From contig NW_027184062.1 in assembly GCF_041296385.1 (NCBI RefSeq), forward strand, positions 1,369,501 to 1,433,500: a stretch of DNA of 64,000 nt. The letters run 5' to 3'. The position numbers and the translations under genes were made by a program. How positions within the stretch are numbered: the first letter of the stretch is position 1; each line of letters opens with the position of its first letter. This document shows, piece by piece, positions 1 to 11,001 of the stretch. Under the pieces are notes generated by a model. It saw only the letters and a list, made by a program, of their open reading frames with translations, was not told where the DNA came from and made no database searches. This DNA comes from Aphelocoma coerulescens (lineage: Eukaryota > Chordata > Aves > Passeriformes > Corvidae).

Positions 1-565
1 CCTACGGAAGTGTTGGGGTTCCTCCCCCCTGCCATGAGGTCATGGGAGAGGGGACCCTGGGGTAGAGGCATGGCCTGGGCACGGGGTCTCCCTGCTCCCT
101 GCTCACATGTGCCCTAATCCTGTTCAGCACTGCTTATTGGTGTTGCCCTGTGCGAGGAGGGCCCTGGTTGTCCCTTGATTGCTCAGTTCTTTGGCAGTGC
201 CCCGCCCATGTGGCTGGAGAAGAAAGAGCTCTGAAACTTCTCTCAAGAATCGCTCCCTATTTCTTTGCACGGGCCTCGCTGTCTATGGATGTTTCAGGAG
301 ACCCCACCGAAACACAGAAGGACTCTCAAATTATCCCAGCTTTCTCTGCACAGCGAGAGCTTTTAATATTTAGCATTGTTATCCTTTTCCTGTGTGTTTG
401 TTAAAAAAATAGTTTTTATCTCTTTCACTTTCTTCCCAGGAAAGTTCTTTTTTCCAAAAACCTGGTGGGGGAGGGCTGGGTGTAACCTGCCTTCTATCAG
501 AGGATATTTTCCTCCACATTTGTCCAAACCGGCACAGCCTGTCCTTTCCTGGGTCTCTGTTGCAG
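1..565 (+). other. Left segment of the unit before the exon-like stretch (unit 1 copy)
   Basis: Mixed-composition DNA that is neither minisatellite nor a recognisable gene. It includes an AT-rich stretch TTTTAATATTTAGCATTG near 361, an A-run near 402-409, a second acceptor-like CACTTTCTTCCCAGG at 426-440, and the AAAAACCTGG / CCCGAAGCTGG alternative near 457. That alternative sorts the array into two main lineages. The second type is found in units 3, 4, 7-10, 12-14, 16-18, 20, 24, 28 and 29. Confidence 0.6.
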
Positions 566-628
566 ATGGAAGCTGCTGGTGCCATTGTCAGCTTGAAGCC
601 CTCTTTTGATGCAAGCAGATGTTGCCAG
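566..628 (+). other. Exon-like 63 bp segment with splice-site-like flanks (unit 1 copy)
   Basis: A pyrimidine-rich run ending in TCTCTGTTGCAG (554-565) looks like a vertebrate 3' splice site. It is followed by 63 bp starting ATGGAAGCTGCTGG and ending TTGCCAG, then GTGTGTTC (629-636), a plausible 5' splice site core. The segment is a whole number of codons (21) and open in one frame. It is kept in all 29 units, with only a CCC/CAC change in units 21, 22, 25 and 26. This could be a relic of a host exon or a cryptic exon. It could also be chance in a CAG-rich region, and no other exon of a gene was recognised. Confidence 0.25.
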
Positions 629-671
629 GTGTGTTCAGCAGCTGTTGCTCAATGCTTATGCCAAGCTATTG

Positions 672-1510
672 TGTTCCTCATGGAACCAAGGAGCCATTGT
701 GACACTGCAGGGGCTGATGGCATCAAGGAGGCAATTGTGACAGTACAGAACCTCCTAGAAACAAGGCTCCATTGTGACACCGTGGGGAATCATGGAATCA
801 CGGAGCCCATTGTGACACGGCTGCATGGAACCAATGGTCCATGGTTACACGGCGGATTCAAGAAGAACACGGTGACACCACGCAACATCACAGAACCATA
901 GGTCCATTGTGACACAGCAAGGCCGCATGGAAACAAGGGGACCATTGTGGCAAAGCAGGGCCTAATGGAAGCCTGGAGAGCATTGTGACATTGTGGGGAA
1001 TCATGGAAACATGGAGAGCATTGTGACACTAAGGAAACTCCTGGAACCAAGATGACCACTGGCACATAATGGAACCTCATGGAACCAAGCCTCCACGATG
1101 GTTTTGGAGGGCCTCAGGGACCACAGGACCCATTGTGACACAGCAGGACCTGGTGGAACCAAGGAGCCTTTGTGATACTCCAGATCCACATGGAAGCCAG
1201 GGTGCACTGAGACACAGCGGGGCCTTGTTGGAACCAAAGACACCTCTGCAAAAAGCAGGCTAGCTCATAGAAGCAAGGAGTCCTTTGTTACAACATCAAA
1301 GCTATGGAACCAAGGGACCATTGTGACACTGCGGGGCCTCATGGAACCAATTGTCCATGATGACAGTGCGGATCAAAGGAGACCATGGTGACACTGCGGA
1401 ACCTGATGGAACCAAGGAGCCATTGTGACACAGTGGGGCCTCATGGAATCAAGGAGACCATTGTGACCCAGGTGTTGCATGGGAAGGCAAGGAGCCATTG
1501 TGACACTTTG
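672..1510 (+). repeat. Internal minisatellite, ~37-38 bp degenerate subrepeats (described in unit 1)
   Basis: Within each unit about 840 bp (801 bp in the short class) consist of roughly 22 diverged copies of a 37-38 bp subrepeat. The subrepeat has a GGAACCAAGG part, a CCATTGTGACAC core and a GCGGGGCCTC part. In unit 1 the core or a close variant starts at about 694, 732, 769, 807, 839, 867, 904, 942, 980, 1019, 1056, 1130, 1167, 1318, 1346, 1383, 1420, 1458 and 1495, mostly 37-39 bp apart. Some copies have decayed, such as CCATGGTTACAC at 839 and CCTTTGTGATAC at 1167. The unit therefore seems to have arisen after a minisatellite was captured in a larger tandem repeat. Confidence 0.9.
979..1016 (+). 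repeat. 38 bp subrepeat present/absent between units
   Basis: One subrepeat, between the two GAGAGCATTGTGACA repeats in unit 1, is missing from units 2, 5, 6, 11, 15 and 19. This explains the 2178-2181 bp class. In the short units the joint reads GGAAGCATGGAGAGC (or near variants), a hybrid of the left flank GGAAGCCTGG and the right flank AACATGGAGAG. That is what slippage or unequal exchange between neighbouring subrepeats would leave. Confidence 0.88.
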
Positions 1511-2211
1511 GGCTTCTTCCCTTGAGCTCTGCAGCTGGCTGTCCCAGCCCAGCGCACCATGTGCCACCTGCTCTCCTCAGGGCTCTGCCTGCACACAGCC
1601 CCAGGAGAAGTTTTCCTGTTTGCAAGGAAAGAATGGAAAAGCCGGAGCAGGTTTCCTAAACAACAAACCCCACTCAGGAGCCACATGCTCAGTACAGGCT
1701 GCCTGGAACGATGTCCCCTTTCTACAAGGGTCAGTGTGAGCAGGAATGATCTCTGGGAGCAGAATTCTCAGAGTCTTTCCACTGAATTCTCTGTCCCTGT
1801 GTCTTGGGGTGACTTTATCATGTGTATCCCCTATTGCTGCTCTATGCCCAGAAGTGAACTTTGTGCATTTCTGTGCCTTTCAACTGAGCCTGAGAGGGGG
1901 GAGAGGAAAAAAAACCGGACAAACTTCTCAGAGCGTTTGTTCAAGGACACACATACACACTCCTCTGCATCCTGCTTGCAGCAAGAGCAGAGGGAAGCAA
2001 CTTTGTTTCTTTTTAGCCAGTTTTCAGCTCCTTTTCTCTGGGGGGAGATGGAGAGTTGAACTTTGTTTTCCTGGGACTTCGGGGGTTTTTTTTCCCTTCT
2101 TCTCTTCTTGACTCTTTCAACATCAGAGCACATTGGGAGAATTTTCTCCCGAGGTGGGGGCCCTGAATGTGGGCCCATGAGCCAGCTGCAAGGAGGAGGA
2201 GAGAGACTGCA
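1511..2211 (+). other. Non-minisatellite tail of the unit (unit 1 copy)
   Basis: About 700 bp without internal tandem repetition. It holds two GAATTC sites about 25 bp apart (1762 and 1784 region), an eight-A tract near 1908 and a CACACATACACAC stretch near 1948. It also has a GGGGG plus eight-T tract near 2080, a pyrimidine run with CTTCTTCTCTTCTTG near 2095, and two GGGCCC sites near 2159-2176. The A and T tracts vary in length between units. I recognise no gene, transposon end or polyadenylation signal in it. Confidence 0.7.
2135..2150. repeat. Short perfect palindrome GGGAGAA-TT-TTCTCCC (unit 1 copy)
   Basis: Two 7 bp arms separated by 2 bp, present about 60 bp before the end of nearly every unit. 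Units 26 (57306) and 27 (near 59518) carry TTCTCCT, which breaks the outer pair of the stem. It may simply be inherited by descent, and no protein is known to me for this site. Confidence 0.5.
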
Positions 2212-4392
2212 CCTACGGAAGTGTTGGGGTTCCTCCCCCCTGCCATGAGGTCATGGGAGAGGGGACCCTGGGGTAGAGGCATGGCCTGGGCACGGGGGGT
2301 CTCCCTGCTCCCTGCTCACATGTGCCCTAATCCTGTTCAGCACTGCTTATTTTGTGTTGCCCTGTGTGAGGAGGGCCCTGGTTGTGCTGTGATTGCTCAG
2401 TTCTTTGGCAGTGCCCCGCCCATGTGGCTGGAGAAGAAAGAGCTCTGAAACTTCTCTCAAGAATCGCTCCCTGTTTCTTTGCACGGGCCTCGCTGTCTAT
2501 GGATGTTTCAGGAGACCCCACCGAAACACAGAAGGACTCTCAAATTATCCCAGCTTTCTCTGCACAGCGAGAGGTTTTAATATTTAGCATTGTTATCCTT
2601 TTCCTGTGTGTTTGTTAAAAAAATAGGTTTTATCTCTTTCACTTTCTTCCCAGGAAAGTTCTTTTTTCCAAAAACCTGGTGGGGGAGGGCTGGGTGTAAC
2701 CTGCCTTCTATCAGAGGATATTTTCCTCCACATTTGTCCAAACCGGCACAGCCTGTCCTTTCCTGGGTCTCTGTTGCAGATGGAAGCTGCTGGTGCCATT
2801 GTCAGCTTGAAGCCCTCTTTTGATGCAAGCAGATGTTGCCAGGTGTGTTCAGCAGCTGTTGCTCAATGCTTATGCCAAGCTATTGTGTTCCTCATGGAAC
2901 CAAGGAGCCATTGTGACACTGCAGGGGCTGATGGCATCAAGGAGGCAATTGTGACAGTACAGAACCTCCTAGAAACAAGGCTCCATTGTGACACCGTGGG
3001 GAATCATGGAATCAAGGAGCCCATTGTGACACGGCTGCACGGAACCAATGGTCCATGGTTACACGGCGGATTCAAGAAGAGCACGGTGACACCACGCAAC
3101 ATCACGGAACCAAAGGTCCATTGTGACACAGCGGGGCCGCATGGAAACAAGGGGACCATTGTGGCAAAGCAGGGCCTAATGGAAGCATGGGGAGCATTGT
3201 GACACTAAGGAAACTCCTGGAACCAAGATGACCACTGGCACATAATGGAACCTCATGGAAGCAAGCCTCCACGATGGTTTTGGAGGGCCTCAGGGACCAC
3301 AGGACCCATTGTGACACAGCAGGACCTGGTGGAACCAAGGAGCCTTTGTGATACTCCAGATCCACATGGAAGCCAGGGTGCACTGAGACACAGCGGGGCC
3401 TTGTTGGAACCAAAGACACCTCTGCAAAAAGCAGGCTAGCTCATAGAAGCAAGGAGTCCATTGTTACAACATCAAACCTATGGAAGCAAGGGACCATTGT
3501 GACACTGCGGGGCCTCATGGAACCAATTGTCCATGATGACAGTGCGGATCAAAGGAGACCATGGTGACACTGCGGAACCTGATGGAACCAAGGAGCCATT
3601 GTGACACAGTGGGGCCTCATGGAATCAAGGAGACCATTGTGACCCAGGTGTTGCATGGGAAGGCAAGGAGCCATTGTGACACTTTGGGCTTCTTCCCTTG
3701 AGCTCTGCAGCTGGCTGTCCCAGCCCAGCGCACCATGTGCCACCTGCTCTCCTCAGGGCTCTGCCTGCACACAGCCCCAGGAGAAGTTTTCCTGTTTGCA
3801 AGGAAAGAATGGAAAAGCCGGAGCAGGTTTCCTAAACAACAAACCCCACTCAGGAGCCACATGCTCAGTACAGGCTGCCTGGAACGATGTCCCCTTTCTA
3901 CAAGGGTCAGTGTGAGCAGGAATGAATGATCTCTGGGAGCAGAATTCTCGGAGTCTTTCCACTGAATTCTCTGTCCCTGTGTCTTGGGGTGACTTTATCA
4001 TGTGTATCCCCCTATTGCTGCTCTATGCCCAGAAGTGAACTTTGTGCATTTCTGTGCCTTTCAACTGAGCCTGAGAGGGGGGAGAGGAAAAAAAAGCCAG
4101 ACAAACTTCTCAGAGCGTTTGTTCAAGGACACACATACACACTCCTCTGCATCCTGCTTGCAGCAAGAGCAGAGGAAGCAACTTTGTTTCTTTTTAGCCA
4201 GTTTTCAGCTCCTTTTCTCTGGAGGGAGATGGAGAGTTGAACTTTGTTTTCCTGGGACTTCGGGGGTTTTTTTTCCCTTCTTCTCTTCTTGACTCTTTCA
4301 ACATCAGAGCACATTGGGAGAATTTTCTCCCGAGGTGGGGGCCCTGAATGTGGGCCCATGAGCCAGCTGCAGGGAGGAGGAGAGAGACTACA
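2212..4392 (+). repeat. Unit 2 (2181 bp, 38 bp subrepeat absent)
   Basis: Minisatellite block at 2886-3686, one subrepeat shorter, with GGAAGCATGGGGAGC at the deletion joint near 3180. It is the only unit with GGAACCAAAGG near 3107 and GCACGGAACC near 3037. It has six G before TCTCCC near 2295 and the TAGGTTTT variant near 2624. Confidence 0.95.
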
Positions 4393-6611
4393 CCTACGGA
4401 AGTGTTGGGGTTCCTCCCCCCTGCCATGAGGTCATGGGAGAGGGGACCCTGGGGTAGAGGCATGGCCTGGGCACGGGGGGTCTCCCTGCTCCCTGCTCAC
4501 ATGTGCCCTAACCCTGTTCAGCACTGCTTATTTTGTGTTGCCCTGTGCCAGGAGGGCCCTGGTTGTGCCGTGATTGCTCAGTTCTTTGGCAGTGCCCCGC
4601 CCATGTGGCTGGAGAAGAAAGAGCTCTGAAACTTCTCTCAAGAATCGCTCCCTGTTTCTTTGCACGGGCCTCGCTGTCTATGGATGTTTCAGGAGACCCC
4701 ACCGAAACACAGAAGGACTCTCAAATTATCCCAGCTTTCTCTGCACAGCGAGAGGTTTTAATATTTAGCATTGTTATCCTTTTCCTGTGTGTTTGTTAAA
4801 AAAGTAGTTTTTATCTCTTTCACTTTCTTCCCAGGAAAATTCTTTTTTCCCGAAGCTGGTGGGGGAGGGCTGGGTGTAACCTGCCTTCTATCAGAGGATA
4901 TTTTCCTCCACATTTGTCCAAACCGGCACAGCCTGTCCTTTCCCTGGGTGTCTGTTGCAGATGGAAGCTGCTGGTGCCATTGTCAGCTTGAAGCCCTCTT
5001 TTGATGCAAGCAGATGTTGCCAGGTGTGTTCAGCAGCTGTTGCTCAATGCTTATGCCAAGCTATTGTGTTCCTCATGGAACCAAGGAGCCATTGTGACAC
5101 TGCAGGGGCTGATGGCATCAAGGAGGCAATTGTGACAGTACAGAACCTCCTAGAAACAAGGCTCCATTGTGACACCGTGGGGAATCATGGAATCAAGGAG
5201 CCCATTGTGACACGGCTGCATGGAACCAATGGTCCATGGTTACACGGCGGATTCAAGAAGAGCACGGTGACACCACGCAACATCATGGAACCATAGGTCC
5301 ATTGTGACACAGCAAGGCCGCATGGAAACAAGGGGACCATTGTGGCAAAGCAGGGCCTAATGGAAGCCTGGAGAGCATTGTGACATTGTGGGGAATCATG
5401 GAAACATGGAGAGCATTGTGACACTAAGGAAACTCCTGGAACCAAGATGACCACTGGCACATAATGGAACCTCATGGAACCAAGCCTCCACGATGACTTT
5501 GGAGGGCCTCAGGGACCACAGGACCCATTGTGACACAGCAGGACCTGGTGGAACCAAGGAGCCTTTGTGATACTCCAGATCCACATGGAAGCCAGGGTGC
5601 ACTGAGACACAGTGGGGCCTTGTTGGAACCAAAGACACCTCTGCAAAAAGCAGGCTAGCTCATAGAAGCAAGGAGTCCATTGTTACAACGTAAAAGCTAT
5701 GCAACCAAGGGACCATTGTGACACTGCGGGGCCTCATGGAACCAATTGTCCATGATGACAGTGCGGATCAAAAGAGACCATGGTGACACTGCGGAACCTG
5801 ATGGAACCAAGGAGCCATTGTGACACAGTGGGGCCTCATGGAATCAAGGAGACCATTGTGACCCAGGTGTTGCATGGGAAGGCAAGGAGCCATTGTGACA
5901 CTTTGGGCTTCTTCCCTTGAGCTCTGCAGCTGGCTGTCCCAGCCCAGCGCACCATGTGCCACCTGCTCTCCTCAGGGCTCTGCCTGCACACAGCCCCAGG
6001 AGAAGTTTTGCTGTTTGCAAGGAAAGAATGGAAAAGCCGGAGCAGGTTTCCTAAACAACAAACCCCACTCAGGAGCCACATGCTCAGTACAGGCTGCCGG
6101 GAACGATGTCCCCTTTCTACAAGGGTCAGTGAGAGCAGGAATGAATGATCTCTGGGAGCAGAATTCTCGGAGTCTTTCCACTGAATTCTCTGTCCCTGTG
6201 TCTTGGGGTGACTTTATCATGTGTATCCCCCTATTGCTGCTCTATGCCCAGAAGTGAACTTTGTGCATTTCTGTGCCTTTCAACTGAGCCTGAGAGGGGG
6301 GAGAGGAAAAAAAAGCCAGACAAACTTCTCAGAGCGTTTGTTCAAGGACACACATACACACTCCTTTGCATCCTGCTTGCAGCAAGAGCAGAGGAAGCAA
6401 CTTTGTTTCTTTTTAGCCAGTTTTCAGCTCCTTTTCTTTGGAGGGAGATGGAGAGTTGAACTTTGTTTTCCTGGGACTTCGGGGGTTTTTTTTCCCTTCT
6501 TCTCTTCTTGACTCTTTCAACATCAGAGCACATTGGGAGAATTTTCTCCCGAGGTGGGGGCCCTGAATGTGGGCCCATGAGCCAGCTGCAAGGAGGAGGA
6601 GAGAGACTACA
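4393..6611 (+). repeat. Unit 3 (2219 bp, longest)
   Basis: Minisatellite block at 5067-5905, 38 bp subrepeat present. It has the CCCGAAGCTGG type near 4849 with the CCTGGGTGTCTG form at 4943. Private variants are GTTTTGCTGTTTG near 6006, GTCAGTGAGAGC near 6125 and CTTTTCTTTGG near 6432. CCTCCACGATGACTTT near 5487 is an intermediate between the two common states of that site. Confidence 0.95.
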
Positions 6612-8820
6612 CCTACGGAAGTGTTGGGGTTCCTCCCCCCTGCCATGAGGTCATGGGAGAGGGGACCCTGGGGTAGAGGCATGGCCTGGGCACGGGGTCT
6701 CCCTGCTCCCTGCTCACATGTGCCCTAATCCTGTTCAGCACTGCTTATTTTGTGTTGCCCTGTGCCAGGAGGGCCCTGGTTGTGCTGTGATTGCTCAGTT
6801 CTTTGGCAGTGCCCCGCCCATGTGGCTGGAGAAGAAAGAGCTCTGAAACTTCTCTCAAGAATTGCTCCCTGTTTCTTTGCACGGGCCTCGCTGTCTATGG
6901 ATGTTTCAGGAGACCCCACCGAAACACGGAAGGACTCTCAAATTATCCCAGCTTTCTCTGCACAGCGAGAGCTTTTAATATTTAGCATTGTTATCCTTTT
7001 CCTGTGTGTTTGTTAAAAAAGTAGTTTTTATCTCTTTCACTTTCTTCCCAGGAAAATTCTTTTTTCCCGAAGCTGGTGGGGGAGGGCTGGGTGTAACCTG
7101 CCTTCTATCAGAGGATATTTTCCTCCACATTTGTCCAAACCGGCACAGCCTGTCCTTTCCCTGGGTGTCTGTTGCAGATGGAAGCTGCTGGTGCCATTGT
7201 CAGCTTGAAGCCCTCTTTTGATGCAAGCAGATGTTGCCAGGTGTGTTCAGCAGCTGTTGCTCAATGCTTATGCCAAGCTATTGTGTTCCTCATGGAACCA
7301 AGGAGCCATTGTGACACTGCAGGGGCTGATGGCATCAAGGAGGCAATTGTGACAGTACAGAACCTCCTAGAAACAAGGCTCCATTGTGACACCGTGGGGA
7401 ATCATGGAATCAAGGAGCCCATTGTGACACGGCTGCATGGAACCAATGGTCCATGGTTACACGGCGGATTCAAGAAGAGCACGGTGACACCACGCAACAT
7501 CATGGAACCGTACGTCCATTGTGACACAGCAAGGCCGCATGGAAACAAGGGGACCATTGTGGCAAAGCAGGGCCTAATGGAAGCCTGGAGAGCATTGTGA
7601 CATTGTGGGGAATCATGGAAACATGGAGAGCATTGTGACACTAAGGAAACTCCTGGAACCAAGATGACCACTGGCACATAATGGAACCTCATGGAAGCAA
7701 GCATCCATGATGACTTTGGAGGGCCTCAGGGACCACAGGACCCATTGTGACACAGCAGGACCTGGTGGAACCAAGGAGCCTTTGTGATACTCCAGATCCA
7801 CATGGAAGCCAGGGTGCACTGAGACACAGTGGGGCCTTGTTGGAACCAAAGACACCTCTGCAAAAAGCAGGCTAGCTCATAGAAGCAAGGAGTCCATTGT
7901 TACAACGTAAAAGCTATGGAAGCAAGGGACCATTGTGACACTGCGGGGCCTCATGGAACCAATTGTCCATGATGACAGTGCGGATCAAAGGAGACCATGG
8001 TGACACTGCGGAACCTGATGGAACCAAGGAGCCATTGTGACACAGTGGGGCCTCATGGAATCAAGGAGACCATTGTGACCCAGGTGTTGCATGGGAAGGC
8101 AAGGAGCCATTGTGACACTTTGGGCTTCTTCCCTTGAGCTCTGCAGCTGGCTGTCCCAGCCCAGCGCACCATGTGCCACCTGCTCTCCTCAGGGCTCTGC
8201 CTGCACACAGCCCCAGGAGAAGTTTTCCTGTTTGCAAGGAAAGAATGGAAAAGCCGGAGCAGGTTTCCTAAACAACAAACCCCACTCAGGAGCCACATGC
8301 TCAGTACAGGCTGCCTGGAACGATGTCCCCTTTCTACAAGGGTCAGTGTGAGCAGGAATGATCTCTGGGAGCAGAATTCTCGGAGTCTTTCCACTGAATT
8401 CTCTGTCCCTGTGTCTTGGGGTGACTTTATTGTGTGTATCCCCTATTGCTGCTCTATGCCCAGAAGTGAACTTTGTGCATTTCTGTGCCTTTCAACTGAG
8501 CCTGAGAGGGGGGAGAGGAAAAAAAACCGGACAAACTTCTCAGAGCGTTTGTTCAAGGACACACATACACACTCCTCTGCATCCTGCTTGCAGCAAGAGC
8601 AGAGGAAGCAACTTTGTTTCTTTTTAGCCAGTTTTCAGCTCTTTTTCTCTGGGGGGAGATGGAGAGTTGAACTTTGTTTTCCTGGGACTTTGGGGGTTTT
8701 TTCCCTTCTTCTCTTCTTGACTCTTTCAACATCAGACCACATTGGGAGAATTTTCTCCCGAGGTGGGGGCCCTGAATGTGGGCCCATGAGCCAGCTGCAA
8801 GGAGGAGGAGAGAGACTACA
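6612..8820 (+). repeat. Unit 4 (2209 bp)
   Basis: Minisatellite block at 7284-8122, subrepeat present. It carries CCGTACGTCC near 7508, TTTATTGTG near 8427, CAGACCAC near 8734 and the short AATGATCT form. The combination of small indels merges several short frames into one 276-codon open frame (8171-9001) that runs across the junction with unit 5. Neighbouring units break that frame, so it is not a gene. Confidence 0.95.
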
Positions 8821-11001
8821 CCTACGGAAGTGTTGGGGTTCCTCCCTCCTGCCATGCGGTCATGGGAGAGGGGACCCTGGGGTAGAGGCATGGCCTGGGC
8901 ACGGGGGGTCTCCCTGCTCCCTGCTCACATGTGCCCTAACCCTGTTCAGCACTGCTTATTTTGTGTTGCCCTGTGTGAGGAGGGCCCTGGTTGTGCCGTG
9001 ATTGCTCAGTTCTTTGGCAGTGCCCCGCCCATGTGGCTGGAGAAGAAAGAGCTCTGAAACTTCTCTCAAGAATCGCTCCCTGTTTCTTTGCACGGGCCTC
9101 GCTGTCTATGGATGTTTCAGGAGACCCCACCGAAACACAGAAGGACTCTCAAATTATCCCAGCTTTCTCTGCACAGCGAGAGGTTTTAATATTTAGCATT
9201 GTTATCCTTTTCCTGTGTGTTTGTTAAAAAAATAGTTTTTATCTCTTTCACTTTCTTCCCAGGAAAGTTCTTTTTTCCAAAAACCTGGTGGGGGAGGGCT
9301 GGGTGTAACCTGCCTTCTATCAGAGGATATTTTCCTCCACATTTGTCCAAACCGGCACAGCCTGTCCTTTCCTGGGTCTCTGTTGCAGATGGAAGCTGCT
9401 GGTGCCATTGTCAGCTTGAAGCCCTCTTTTGATGCAAGCAGATGTTGCCAGGTGTGTTCAGCAGCTGTTGCTCAATGCTTATGCCAAGCTATTGTGTTCC
9501 TCATGGAACCAAGGAGCCATTGTGACACTGCAGGGGCTGATGGCATCAATGAGGCAATTGTGACAGTACAGAACCTCCTAGAAACAAGGCTCCATTGTGA
9601 CACCGTGGGGAATCATGGAATCAAGGAGCCCATTGTGACACGGCTGCATGGAACCAATGGTCCATGGTTACACGGCGGATTCAAGAAGAGCACGGTGACA
9701 CCACGCAACATCACGGAACCATAGGTCCATTGTGACACAGCGGGGCCTCATGGAAACAAGGGGACCATTGTGGCAAAGCAGGGCCTAATGGAAGCATGGA
9801 GGGCATTGTGACACTAAGGAAACTCCTGGAACCAAGATGACCACTGGCACATAATGGAACCTCATGGAAGCAAGCCTCCACGATGGTTTTGGAGGGCCTC
9901 AGGGACCACAGGACCCATTGTGACACAGCAGGACCTGGTGGAACCAAGGAGCCTTTGTGATACTCCAGATCCACATGGAAGCCAGGGTGCACTGAGACAC
10001 AGCGGGGCCTTGTTGGAACCAAAGACACCTCTGCAAAAAGCAGGCCAGCTCATAGAAGCAAGGAGTCCATTGTTACAACATCAAACCTATGGAAGCAAGG
10101 GACCATTGTGACACTGCGGGGCCTCATGGAACCAATTGTCCATGATGACAGTGCGGATCAAAAGAGACCATGGTGACACTGCGGAACCTGATGGAACCAA
10201 GGAGCCATTGTGACACAGTGGGGCCTCATGGAATCAAGGAGACCATTGTGACCCAGGTGTTGCATGGGAAGGCAAGGAGCCATTGTGACACTTTGGGCTT
10301 CTTCCCTTGAGCTCTGCAGCTGGCTGTCCCAGCCCAGCGCACCATGTGCCACCTGCTCTCCTCAGGGCTCTGCCTGCACACAGCCCCAGGAGAAGTTTTC
10401 CTGTTTGCAAGGAAAGAATGGAAAAGCCGGAGCAGGTTTCCTAAACAACAAACCCCACTCAGGAGCCACATGCTCAGTACAGGCTGCCGGGAACGATGTC
10501 CCCTTTCTACAAGGGTCAGTGTGAGCAGGAATGAATGATCTCTGGGAGCAGAATTCTCGGAGTCTTTCCACTGAATTCTCTCTCCCTGTGTCTTGGGGTG
10601 ACTTTAACATGTGTATCCCCCTATTGCTGCTCTATGCCCAGAAGTGAACTTTGTGCATTTCTGTGCCTTTCAACTGAGCCTGAGAGGGGGGAGAGGAAAA
10701 AAAAGCCAGACAAACTTCTCAGAGCGTTTGTTCAAGGACACACATACACACTCCTCTGCATCCTGCTTGCAGCAAGAGCAGAGGAAGCAACTTTGTTTCT
10801 TTTTAGCCAGTTTTCAGCTCCTTTTCTCTGGGGGGAGATGGAGAGTTGAACTTTGTTTTCCTGGGACTTCGGGGGTTTTTTTTCCCTTCTTCTCTTCTTG
10901 ACTCTTTCAACATCAGAGCACATTGGGAGAATTTTCTCCCGAGGTGGGGGCCCTGAATGTGGGCCCATGAGCCAGCTGCAAGGAGGAGGAGAGAGACTGC
11001 A
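8821..11001 (+). repeat. Unit 5 (2181 bp, 38 bp subrepeat absent)
   Basis: Minisatellite block at 9495-10295. Joint sequence GAAGCATGGAGGGC near 9790. Private variants are CATGCGGTC near 8853, CATCAATGAGG near 9544 and CAGGCCAGCTC near 10041. It has TTTAACATG near 10603 and the GCCGGGAACG variant near 10486. Confidence 0.95.

Larger units (their letters stand above)
1..2211 (+). repeat. Unit 1 (2211 bp)
   Basis: 37-38 bp minisatellite block at 672-1510 with the 38 bp subrepeat present. Private features are TTGTCCCTTG near 172 (TTGTGCTGTG or TTGTGCCGTG elsewhere), TTATTGGTG near 137, CACAGAACC near 890, and CCCTATTTC near 255. It has the CTCTGAAAC state, the AAAAACCTGG type at about 457, and the short AATGATCT form at 1745. 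Confidence 0.95.

Noticed and set aside
820..850. Inverted repeat ACCAATGGTCCATGG
   Set aside because: Imperfect, and explained by the juxtaposition of two decayed minisatellite copies. It is the same in nearly all units by descent.
672..1510. CRISPR array suggested by regularly spaced 37-38 bp repeats
   Set aside because: The repeats are directly adjacent and degenerate with no unique spacers. There are no cas genes, and the setting is a eukaryotic satellite.
672..1510. Repetitive protein (HCDT / VSQW-rich) encoded by the minisatellite on either strand
   Set aside because: Subrepeats of 37-39 bp are not multiples of three and frames shift between copies. Both strands look equally open because stop codons are rare in the subrepeat, not because of selection.
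1..2211. LTR or endogenous retrovirus origin of the unit
   Set aside because: I found no gag/pol/env-like frame, no clear TG...CA ends with target duplication, no primer-binding site and no AATAAA signal. A distant LTR-derived origin cannot be excluded, but nothing visible supports it.
8171..9001. Open frame of 276 codons, the longest in the window
   Set aside because: It spans a unit boundary and exists only because of the indel combination in units 4-5. The same region in other units is broken by the AATGAATGA 4 bp insertion and by A- and T-tract length changes. No domain is recognisable.
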